A DNA stretch of 64,000 nt from Syngnathus acus (Eukaryota; Chordata; Actinopteri; Syngnathiformes; Syngnathidae): positions 5,840,000 to 5,903,999 of the forward strand of contig NC_051098.1 in assembly GCF_901709675.1 (NCBI RefSeq). The letters run 5' to 3'. The notes beneath the pieces are model-generated. The model was given only the letters and a program-made list of their open reading frames with translations, did not search any database and was not told the DNA's origin. The position numbers were made by a program, and so were the translations under genes. Below are positions 13,901 through 31,200 of this stretch, in pieces. The stretch's first letter is position 1; the number at the start of each line of letters is the position of its first letter.

Positions 13901-14020
13901 AAATATATAACTGACCAGTATTATTTCAGTACTCATTTTAATGCATTGTTATTAGGTGTGGAGTAATACTTTGGTAGTGTAAAATATGTGCCTTGGTTAA
14001 ATCACAATTAGGAAGTATGT
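10963..14020 (+). other. TLC-gene 3' UTR and intergenic region
   Basis: The stop codon at 10960-10962 is followed by UTR-like sequence. Candidate polyadenylation signals AATAAA lie at 11382-11387 and 11558-11563, with further ones beyond 13200; I cannot say which is used. No protein family is recognisable in the short frames here. One degenerate hAT-like repeat is listed separately at 12329-12480. Confidence 0.6.
12329..12480. mobile_element. Degenerate short hAT-like MITE
   Basis: The left end reads CAGGTGTCAAACTCCAGTCC. The right end (about 12464-12480) reads AGGACTGGAGTTTGTCA, the inverted counterpart with the outermost bases decayed. The interior contains the GGGGTCGCATTCCTGCATG stretch typical of a short repeat scattered through fish genomes. 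It is about 150 bp long with no coding capacity, and I cannot identify a clean target-site duplication. Confidence 0.6.
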
Positions 14021-14460
14021 TTTGTGTGCCCCCCATGTGATAGCTTGGCGTGTTTGGATCTCTCCAATCAGCTGCTACGTCGCCTCCGTGGTCCGATGTC
14101 TGTTCTCGCGTGATCTCATCACGGAGTCCAATTGTCGCCCCTCCTTCTACCCCCCCCGCAGCAGCGCGCATCATCCATCCATCCCCAGCAGTTTGACGCC
14201 TCACACCGGGGGCGTCAGAAGGATGTTGCGCATGTTAACGCTGGGTGCCACGGTGCTCGATAGAAACGAAGCAGTCGCCGTGTTGGAGGGGGAGCCATGT
14301 TTGGTTATTATGTACAGCCGCAATTGAGCACTGTCGACACTTTGAGACTGCTTCATGTTCACTGGAGCCGCATGAAGAATGCAGCTTGCAAAATCGACGC
14401 TGGAGAGCAGCATATTTATGTGCCTTGGCGGTCTATTGTCTTGAATACTTTACATTAAAG
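14020..14460 (+). promoter_or_regulatory. ccdc92b: Probable ccdc92b promoter and 5' noncoding exon
   Basis: GC and CpG content rises here relative to the flanks. The segment ends in a strong donor, TTAAAG|GTAAGT, at 14460/14461. An acceptor-like CCCATCTCAG ends at 15075, 48 bases before the ccdc92b start codon. This fits a noncoding first exon whose 3' edge is 14460. The transcription start is not determinable from sequence, and the 101-residue frame at 14022-14327 looks like chance. Confidence 0.45.
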
Positions 14461-14629
14461 GTAAGTTTAAAAAAGAAACACCCAGTTATGATTTTTCTGT
14501 CCAGCTGAATCCAGTGTTAATTTCTTTTCCTCCTTAGGGCAGAACCTCAATAAGAACTTCTGTGGTGATGACGTCTTTGAAAGCCCTTCTGGAGCTCCAC
14601 AGGGTTGCACATCCATAAAATGTGCGTCC

Positions 14630-15060
14630 CATTGAGAATTGCAAAGGAGTGGAAAACCGCAGGATTTCGGAAATATTCCAAATTGGAAACTTTCCATGAC
14701 AATGATGGAAATTAATGGGGATTAACTTGAAATTGTGAGTAAAATAAGAAACGCAATTTGGTCTTGTCATAGACAGCTTTCATGCAAAATTGGTTGCTCT
14801 CCTTGCCCGTACGAGAGGGCATTCGAGCGGCAACATATATAAAGTAGTCTCGTATTTCAAAAAATTTACCAAGCGACGGCTTGTAACTCTTATCATATAA
14901 GATACCACTGCACTTGCATGAAATCTGTTTTTTTTAATTCTCATTTCTCAGCGTTATATGTTTCAGTTTCCTCTTAAGAGCCAACGTTCAATTTTGTAAA
15001 TTTCTTTTGTTTCCCATACATTCCCCACAACTTCCCATGGAAAGCTTCCAACTTTCAAAC
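14630..15060. repeat. Probable degenerate interspersed repeat
   Basis: The left part (about 14640-14730) has TTCCAAATTGGAAACTTTCC and AATTAATGGGGATTAAC. The right part (about 15030-15060) has the inverted-looking TTCCCATGGAAAGCTTCCAA. The pattern resembles a teleost repeat rich in GGAAACTTTCCATGG. The boundaries are approximate and I could not define a target-site duplication. Confidence 0.35.
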
Positions 15061-15122
15061 CTAGTCCCATCTCAGTGACCCCCACCTTGGACCCTCACCT
15101 ACCCACGAGTGCAAAGCCAGCC

Positions 15123-21369
<6,247 letters not shown>

Positions 21370-24300
21370 CAAAGGACTGATCTTTTTCGTTTCTGTCAAC
21401 ACTTTTGTCATTCTGCACCTTGACTAAATTACACTGCAGACCAGGGGTGGGCAAACTATGGCCTGGGGGCCACATATGGCCTGTCACGTTCTTCAGTCCA
21501 TTTACATTGTAAAGACTCCTTGTCATATTGGATATCACATTAATGTCACATAATTAAAGAATGGGTTGTAAAATTTCTTGTAAATAATAAAATATGTAAC
21601 ATATTAGTAACATATTTTTATTCATTTATTAGAGGATTTTAATATATTCATAGTTAAACATTCAAAACAAAATATATGAAATATGTAACATATTAGTAAC
21701 ATATTTTTATTAATTTATTAGATGATTTTAATATATTCATAGTTAAACAATCATGCTTTTATTATATCCATTCATCCTTTTAATTTCTCATTATAATTTC
21801 AACCCCCCTTTTTTTTTTCACCTCATCTCCAAATGACCTGAGCCATGTATCTGTTCAATATCAACCGTGTCCCCTGAGATCAAAAGTTTGCCCACCTCTG
21901 CTGGAGACCATTTTTAATGTTATGGACTACAACACTGTACAAAACTCAGTACGTGTCACTTTAAGTCAGTCTTTGAATCGACTAGAATGATGTGTTTACA
22001 TGGGTGTCGCTTGTGTACTGTGGGGCCTTAAGAGCAACAGCCATGTTGGGTGAACGACGAGCTTTTTTTGTTTGGTTACGACCAACTGTAACCTTTCAAG
22101 GTGAACCATAAATCAGCCCCTCACTGTGTTTGTGTGACATCAAGACGAGAGCCACAGATGAAACTGTCTGTTTGTGTCTGTGTGAGTCCATCCATCTATG
22201 GATGATCGCAGATCAACAGAAATGTTGAACTTGTCTTAATTTCATACAACTATATCTGTAGTAATTGTTCTGTATTTAAATTGGGAGATAGTGGCTAAAT
22301 ATCTGTGAGGAATGGTACTTACTATTTATACGGTCCTCACACAAAAATACATTAAGACCAAACGGTCCATTCTTTAATGACTCAATTAAACTCACTCTAG
22401 ACGGTTGTTACATTTTGACAAGTGTAATTTGTCAGGCAGGAAATGTTTGAATTAAGGAATACACTGTGCATTTTAATCGAAATTTTATGAGACTGAATTA
22501 GAAATACGAAACGTTTTTTTTTAACCGATTCCTCTTAAATGTGTTTTTTTAAACTGTGTGCTTGATACATGAATTGCTTTGTATAAACAGTTGCCCAGTT
22601 GTTATTCAACCCTGAATCACTCATCACATTCTGTGTTCCAAACAAAAACACTAGAGGCAACTAATCAGCTCGAGAAACTTCCTTTTATTTACATCTCAGG
22701 AAAAACGGACCAATAAGAACGTGACTGCTGGTTAAGTGAGGGCTTTTTTTAAGTTGGTGGTGTGGTTGTAACATTTTCAAAGTGTATAGTACTAACTCAA
22801 AAATACTGTAGCAGTATCAACATGTGCAGGGAGATTGTCAGTAAAGACACGAGCTTTGCACAGAATTTTATTAGTTATGCAAGAATAAGAAGAAATCCCT
22901 ATGTATAAAAATGAGCGAGCTGAATACAATAAGCAAACTATGAATATTTCTTCTGTCAGTATTTTTTTTTTCTGTTTTACATTCAGAGCTCCATTATAAT
23001 GGCTGCCTTTTCAAACAGCAAACCATGTGTTTTATTTTCTATGAAAGAATCTAATGAAGTTTATAGTTTCACATTTTTCCCTCTTTGTAATTAATGTGAC
23101 TGGGTCCTGCTTTTAAAAACTATTTTTTTGTGATGAGAAGTGTGATGCTTAACTCATCAGACATCAGATATAAAATTTGAATATTTTGTTTTGTCTTCAG
23201 TAGAGCAATGTATTCCTATATTTATATATAATCTATAGGTTGTGACAGCTGTTTTACAGACTATGTAGTATGTTCATATTTAATTACTATTGTCTCCATT
23301 CGCTTCATGCTTAATGCCTCATTGTTTGACTTTTGTAAGATTCTGTTGATCTGATAAACAGACTGACCATGGGAGGACTGATAATGTGCTGCATGAGTGG
23401 CGGCAATAAACATATGGGCATGGGTTTATGCCACACATGACGGTCAGGATAGAATGCCAGCTAAAACCCTTGTCCCAAATGGTAAGCCATCATAGCAAAA
23501 CTGGGTGCACTATTCTGGTTCATTTGTCTTTCTTACAACTTGGTACAATTTTGCTCTACAGGTTGATATTAAATTAAGACTGTTAAACTCAGAGTATCTA
23601 AAACAAAACATCAGGTAGATTAAGCTCTTTATCCATCTAGTTGGAGCTTGTTGTAGCACTTCAGTAGAGTAGGTCCTATTCAGGATTTATACATATTCAG
23701 CTTTAACATACTTGTTTTGCGTCTGTGCTTCAGAGTGAGTCACAGGAATGAGCCAAAGCGAGCTTACCGAAGCGAGTGCCCTTATAATTAATTATTTTCA
23801 TTATTCTTATTTTAAATCATTAATCCTCAATTTGCTGCAATATATCTTCACTTCCCCCAGCCAGAGAAAGTGTCTTCCATCTTTTTATTCAGTGTGGAGT
23901 TATTAGAACAATTTCAGTCAATGCTTAGCGGCACCATCCAGCTCCTGCCGGTGATGCACTATTTGATGTGTGCTCAATACCATCAACCACAAAGGAGGAG
24001 TTCCTCCTAATGTTGTCCATGTCCTAGGGTGAACTGACACCTGCATCAGTCTTGTAGGATGCACTGTAAAAATAAAATAATAAATAAAAAACGAGACCTT
24101 CCAGTCTGTTTGTTTTGAATGATTTATAATGCACTTGCTGGTTAGTTTGTGTGAGGCCATCTAATGAGATCCAATAGAAAAGATGAATTGCAAATTGCAT
24201 ATCACTAATATCGGCATAATAAAATGGTAGATGTGTTCAATTATCATGGAGAGTTAATTGGTGCATGATTACCTAAGTAAGCATCCAATAAGTGTTACCT

Positions 24301-25060
24301 GAAAGTACTTTGCATGTTTCACTCATCAGTAACATAATTAATTACATACGTAGAGCAACCATCAAAGTGTACTTTTAGCATGTTGCTATCTTTGTTAGAA
24401 GTGCCCCTGGAGCAAGAACATTGTATTCATACAGTATTTGATACAAAGAAAGCAGTACTGAATGAAAACCTAAATATTTGTCCTTCAGATTGTGATAAGA
24501 ACAACCTCTCACTTGTCTTGGGGAGTGAGCAAATTAGGGAAGTAGGCAGATGATAAAAGTTTTTTTGATTCTGTTTTGGAGAATGCCTTTGCTATGTTCT
24601 TGGTATTTATCCCTAAATTCAAGTCAAGTTATAAAAGACTGATGTGAATCAGAAAGAAAGGAGATTAGGGAGAGACATGGTTGGCTGAATACACTGTTGA
24701 CATCTCAGTACCATGAGTATAAACATTCTTAAAGACATGTGTCAGAATCAGGCACCTTATTTCTTCATAATTAACAATACACAAACAAAAATCTCTACAA
24801 CACTTATATAATTACAATGATTAAATAATGAGAACCTCAAAACGTCTTATGTAGTAACACAAAAGAACAAGAGTAATTATTTGTTGATTTATTTATTATT
24901 CAATTTCATGATTAATTAATCAATGTATCATTTAATTAATTCATGCTAATTTAAATAAAGTTTCATTGTGTTGTTATTGAATTAATTTGGTCAATTTCGG
25001 TCATCCATACATAAGTGTTAGAGATTTGTTACGTGTGACTCTCCGTAGTAGCCTCGGTCA
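21370..25060 (+). other. ccdc92b 3' UTR and intergenic DNA before cluh
   Basis: Beyond the MITE the sequence is AT-rich with no recognisable exon. Possible polyadenylation signals are AATAAA at 21586-21591 (inside the MITE) and at 23405-23410, so the 3' UTR end is undetermined. I see no RNA gene or conserved protein in 21900-25060. Confidence 0.55.
21442..21900. mobile_element. hAT-type MITE with 8-bp target-site duplication
   Basis: The left end CAGGGGTGGGCAAACT is inverted at the right end as AGTTTGCCCACCTCTG. The flanks CTGCAGAC (21434-21441) and CTGGAGAC (21901-21908) match at 7 of 8 positions, the duplication length typical of hAT insertions. Inside is an AT-rich direct duplication with a period of 89 bp (one copy from about 21592, the next from about 21681). 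There is no transposase. It starts 72 bp after the ccdc92b stop codon, so it probably forms part of the 3' UTR, and it carries an AATAAA at 21586-21591. Confidence 0.85.
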
Positions 25061-25280
25061 GTGGGCGGGGCCAAGCGAGGCAAAGGCAAAGAGGTCAAAG
25101 GAGGAAAGGAGAAAAGCACGTGTGATCCATACATCTCTGTCCTTCCTATCGCACTTGTTTTTGTAAGCCCGTCTCATGCGCATGCAGATTGCCAACTGGC
25201 CCAAAAGCACACCAAGCCAAGCCGACTCGTAAATAGCTCTTCTCCAACACTGTCAGATCGCCTGTTTAGTCTTTTTGACC
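25040..25280 (+). promoter_or_regulatory. cluh: cluh promoter and 5' UTR with GC box and NRF1-like site
   Basis: The sequence becomes GC-richer just upstream of the cluh start codon. It contains a GC box GTGGGCGGGGCC at 25061-25072 and TGCGCATGC at 25177-25185, close to the NRF1 core consensus. NRF1 is a regulator of nuclear genes for mitochondrial function, in keeping with CLUH's role. There is no convincing TATA box. The exact transcription start is not visible. Confidence 0.5.
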
Positions 25281-28200
25281 ATGGTGAGCAAGACGGACGA
25301 CACCCCGGCTTCTGCGCCCGGCTGCAGTCCGGCTGATGTTGCTGCGGAGGAAGCCGGGGATGGTGCTCAGGACGCCCACGAGAGCAGCAGGGCGCATTTA
25401 AAGGAGTCGTGTAGCTGTGGTGAGATGTCATATCTGTTTCATATACGCGTAAACAGTATGCTCCTTGCATTTATGTTTGCCTCGCTTCACCTCTACCTTC
25501 TTTGTCATGTTAAATGGCTAGTGTTACACCTGTATTACATGCTAACGGTAGAATGTTTCATTTGTTTTTTATTTTTTAAAGCAATATACAAAAGCAGACT
25601 ATTTTCGTAAGTCTGTTATAGGGATAGTACGTGTCAATGGACGCCGATGCACAAGTAACCAACCTAAACAGTTTAGCCGGAATGCTAACATTTGGCCCGC
25701 TGTCAAGCGCTTTAGCCATGCTAGTGGAAACATTATTACACAGCTTGTGCGTGCATGTAGTAATCGTATAAAGTTGCTTTTCATTTGAAAACCGAAAATG
25801 CAAACTATCCGAAGTTGGAAACGTTTCGCGCAAACTCGTAGTGACGTATATGATACTGAAGGTCACCTTCAGTGGCGTCGCACACTTTCGACACAAACAC
25901 GGGGGTCACTCTCCAAACCTTATCCCTTAAATGTGTTTCCCTTTCGTTTTGGACTGCATCTCACACTTGATTATTTACTCTAGTGAATAATAGTCCAAGA
26001 TGACTCATTGTTAAGACATCAAAGCACCCATGAGCCTGTCGAAACGCGCTCCCGACTTGCGATCCTCCCCCACCGGTGGGGATGAAGTCGAGTGTCCCTC
26101 TGGCCCGGGAAGCGGAAGCCGTTGCTTACATAGTAAAAGTCATGAAGGTGCGTTCATTGTGAAAGGGAAGGTTACGCTTCTAACGAGACAAGCTGGTGAG
26201 TACTGACGTTGAAACGTGGAGCCGTTCTTGATGAAGCCGAAGCACGGTGTTCATGTTGCTCGATTGACACCGAGCCGAGGATGGCAGTCAGCCGAGAAAA
26301 AAGTTACACAACTTGGCAAGCAAGTCACCGTAGCCTGCGTAGTAGTCATGTGGCATTCGTCTCGTTTGACAAGAAAACTCCTTCCAACGTGTCAACCACT
26401 CGACCGGTGTGATAATGTATCGATTGACATTTTAAAGATCCACATTATTGCTGGGATTGGTATCAATGGTCTCGTGGCAATTTGAAAATAACAGCTGTAC
26501 TGAAATGAAAGACACATTTAATGCAGTTATGTATGTTTTTTTTTTTTTTTTTTTTTTAGATAAAAGCCGAGCTGCTGCGTTACTGCAAACCAACATTAAT
26601 TTGAGGACAATACCGTATTTGATCCTTAACGAATTCCTCTAATAAACATACCATCCCGCAATGGACTGATGCAACAATTGTTCCTCATCTAGGGCTGGAC
26701 GATTAATCTAAATAATCGTGATTTTGATTCTGTCTTCTCTCGATTTTTACAACTTTATTATTGAAGGAAAAATGATTATCGTGCAGAATGGCACGGCTTT
26801 ATTAGATCTGGTACCAGCTGTGTACCGGGCCGTGCGCTGACGATTGGGGACACTGGTTTAGAACACTTGTGAGGCAGAATCATGTGCTAGGTAAAAGTAG
26901 ATCATCACTCATCGGATGAATCTAGGCCTGTTTATTTGAACAGTGTGAGTGGTAACATGTCCATACACTTGTTAGTTGTATCCTGTGCCATCTAGTAAAA
27001 GAGCATTAAATTGTTGTGCTTGTCACTGGCATAGATAAAAAAGAAAGATGCATTTTTTTGTTGTAAATAAAAAATAGCATTACTCTAAATGAACTCTTAA
27101 TGTCGCTTTTAATACAGGCATGCACGTGTTTTACAAGCAGAAGACATTTATGGTCCTTGTTTTGCAATCCAAATTGAGGGCACAATTTTATCTTCCTCTC
27201 TAAAATGTAACGTCTCACATTCAGGTCAATTGATGCCCATCTGTGGCTCATTCTATGGATGAAGAATAGGACCTAAACGGTGTTGCGGGACCAGAATGTT
27301 GCACCGGTCAAGCATGACCCTCTGCGGCTTTAATGCTGCCGAAACGGGTGAAGGGTGACTGGGTTAATCCCGAGAATCACAGACACCCTCGCACTATTCC
27401 TCTGCTCACAAGCTCATCCTGTACAACCAAATCATCACGCTTCCTGTCTGTGTTATTGTAATCGGGAGCAACCTCCCATCTATCCAGGACCAGGAAACGT
27501 GCAAGTAACATCTCTACAGACCCTGCTCACCCAGGTCACGGTCTTTTCGAACTACCCAGGCTGTCGCTCTGATGAACTCACACCACTCAGAGTTTCAGAG
27601 ACATCACTGGGCAATCATATTTGGCTCTTGCCACTTAACTGTTGTTAGTCACCTGAATGTTGTTAATCACTTAAATGTTGTACAGAGGCTGAGATCAACC
27701 AGAGTCAAATTCCTTGTTTGGCATGCACAAACTTGGCCAATAAAGCTGATTCTGATAAGGCCTTTATGTTGTTTTTCATGGTTGTCCTCCTTTTGGATGA
27801 CGTCATGGGAGCTGCCAGGGTCCTCATGTCTCAGGCCTTGGACTTGATACATTTCTCATTTTTGTAAGCGCCTCATAGTAGAGCTGTGCACATTTATAGT
27901 CATGTTTTTGCTACTTGGCTGCTTCTCTGCCAGATTAATGTTCAATTTATCCCTTTGCCATGACCTCCTATTTTTGCCTGGAACAGGACACAGACTATTT
28001 TTGTGCTCCCAGGCGTGATACATTCCCTGCTTTGAACTGGAATTCAGTTATTCTTTGACAAACAAGTTATGTTGTATGTTGAAATGACATTTCCACAGTT
28101 AGTAGCCTCCAATTTAATAGATGCCGCATCTGAATTAACTCATTTGCTGCAGTGGATATTTATATATATGTCCGTCACCTGGAATCAAACCGTTTTTTGC

Positions 28201-31200
28201 CATCAACAAATTTATTCTTCAAGTATGTTTTTCAATGGGTAAGTGTGGAAGAGGGTCTCGTTGAAGTCGGACAACTTCAGGCATCTCACACTCAAAGAGA
28301 ATATGCGTAATATGTATACAATACAGCATAACTTTATTTATATAGCACATTTGTTACAGCTGCAGCTGTGTTTGAGCTCTTTAAGGTCTTTTAGCTCAGG
28401 TATATTAAATATGTTGTGGCACCTACTCTTAGTTTTGGACAGTTTAAACTGGCGTGAAGCTGTTGTTTGGTATTCACAGCCTGGCTGCTGGCTGCTCTGT
28501 CCTGTGACTGCAACTCCCCCCTTTCTTCATTTGTTGCCAGTGTCGGTCAGGGTCTAGTTTATGAAGCCCCACCCCCTATCTTAGCAACCCTGACGCCGTG
28601 TTGCCCTTGACGGTGAGCAAGGACGTGCGCGCACACACACTTGACAGCAGCTGAATCCCTAATGCATAAATCCCTCGGTATACTACTTAGTCCTGCTGCT
28701 CAATTTCCACAGCCTTTACTTTTATTGTCACTTTTACTTGAGGAGATAATAATGATTTGTGCAGTGGTAGGAGTTGCAAATTTAGACTCGTAGTAAAAAA
28801 CGTTTACCCGTCAATCTCCTATTCGTCAATGGACGTTTACTTTCCAAACTTGGCTGTTGCAAACATGTGTGACGTCATGCACGCTGTGATCCATGACGCA
28901 AGCATGAAAGTAAACTGACTCTATGTAAATACAAATGTATTGTACCGACAGTATAATGCTTAAAAGTGGCATTTATTGAATGAAAATGTCTTGGCCAAAA
29001 TAGTTCCATTCATTCAAACTAAACAGCTTTTGTGCTATTGTTGCTGACGCAATTGCTTGGCAGGACATCAGCCAGTCATGTGGTTCAATAGTCTGGAGGT
29101 TGCAGCGTGACAGAATTTTGTTTGCGCTCCTCCGAAACTAAATGAGTGAGTTTTGCCTCTGCTTTTCTGTGCAGAAACAGTCATGGTGAATGGTGGAGAT
29201 GCACATGAGCACACGGATGGATTGGAGGCAAAGAGGGACAGTCACAGTGAAGTGAACGGAGGCGACGACTCCAGCGAGCAGGAGGTGATCGTCATCCAGG
29301 ACACGGGTTTCACCGTTAAGATCCAGGCACCCGGTACCGAGCCCTTTGATCTCCAGGTACACAAGAAATAAAACAGACATGCGTCGTCATCGTTTTTTTT
29401 CCCCCTTATCTTCCCATCTCCTCTTCCTCCTCTTTGTCCTCAGGTGTCTCCTCAGGAGATGGTGCAGGAGATCCATCAGGTGTTGATTGACAGAGAGGAT
29501 GCCTGCCACCGTACCTGTTTCTCGCTGCAGCTGGACGGAAACGTGTTGGCCAACTTTGCTGAGCTCAAGTCCATTGAAGGTCTACAGGAAGGCTCGCTGC
29601 TCAAAGTGGTGGAAGGTCAGCGTGATAAGCATCTGCAGTGGCTGTCTCATGAATAGAAAGTCCTTTGATGCATGGGAGCTGACAGAGCAGTCCAAATGTT
29701 AATGATCGGCCACAAAGTTCTATTGAGGACAATTCGTCAAGCCCAGACAAACCATTCCGATCCACTTTTTTTGTTATCTGTGCTTGTTTAGAGCCGTACA
29801 CTGTGCGTGAAGCACGGATCCACGTGCGTCACATCCGAGACCTGTTGAAGAGTCTGGACCCGTCAGATGCCTACAACGGAGTGGACTGCAACTCTCTTTC
29901 CTTCCTAAGTATTTTCACAGATGGAGACCTTGGAGGTACCTTGAGATTGCTGCAGCATCCTGTAGTAGACTCTGCACCCTTGTCTGATGTGCAATGTGGA
30001 CATGGGTTGTATTTTTTTAACTGCAGATAGTGGCAAGCGGAAGAAGAAGGGCAGCGAGCTGGAGCAGATTGACTGCACTCCCCCAGAACACATTCTCCCT
30101 GGCAGTAAAGAGCGCCCTCTAATACCTATCCAGCCACAAAACAAGGAATGGAAGGTAAAACCCAATTTCCACGATGAGGTTTTGGTTTTCAAGCATGCTG
30201 TGACTCTCTTGTGCACACTTCCAGTGTAATACCATTTGTTGCAGTTGAACAAAATGTGGACCCACTTGTCTTCCCAAACAGCCTCTGCAGTGCCTGAAGG
30301 TCCTGACCATGAGTGGCTGGAATCCTCCCCCCGGCAACAGGAAGATGCATGGCGACCTCATGTACCTTTACATCGTGACAGTAGAAGAGCGCCATGTCAG
30401 TGTCACTGCCTCAACACGCGGCTTCTACCTCAACCAGTTAGTCAACTTCTCTCATTTCTAGTAACCTAATGCTTAGTGGCTCATATGGAGCCATTTGCTG
30501 CAGTTAACAGTCAAGTACTTTCTTCGGTTAGAACATTCTCCACAAATCTTTCCTCATTCTAAATGGAAAGACGATATTCAGCAGCCACAACATTAGAGTC
30601 ACCATTATGATTAAATGACCTGTAAGATTTCGTCAACTTGGTGAGATTAAGTAAACATTATTTTGCTTCCAGTGTACAGCTGGACTGAATGATATAGAGA
30701 GGTATAGCAAAAATAAAAATTTCATTGTGACACGGTATAATAACCACTGTGAGAAACATTGCTACTAGGTGTACATTTATCGGTCAATGAACGCTTTTTT
30801 CTTTTTAAAGTCATAATATTTAGTACAGACCTTGTATCACCTCATAAGATTGCACATCGGTTCCTTAGCGTTTATACAACAGAGGAGTATGTTGGAAGTA
30901 GTGATTGAAAAGCATGCAACGTTATCTATTTTGCTGTGTCATTCTCCTAATCTTGGGATACCAAAGAGTTCAGTCACATAAATTAGGTCGATTACATTTG
31001 TAGGCCAGAATGTATGCTAGGTAGAACCTTGGTCTTTCCACAAAATCACTTTACACTAGTTTACTTGCTCATGTTTGTGTCCGTGTTGTTCAGGTCGACA
31101 ACCTACACCTTCAACCCCAAACCAGCCAACCCTAGTTTCTTAAGCCATTCTCTGGTTGAACTACTGAGCCAAATCAGCCCTGCCTTTAAGAAGAACTTCA

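Larger units (their letters stand above)
25420..29174 (+). other. cluh: First intron of cluh
   Basis: A 3.8-kb intron from GTGAGA at 25420 to the acceptor CTGTGCAG ending at 29174. It contains the candidate alternative first exon at 26030-26195 and a degenerate repeat at 26691. Near 28327 is a TTATTTATATAGCACATTT word, like the tail of a fish LINE. I see no other gene in it. Confidence 0.75.

Noticed and set aside
14022-14327. 101-residue frame upstream of ccdc92b
   Set aside because: It lies in the probable promoter/5' noncoding exon and does not resemble a protein family.
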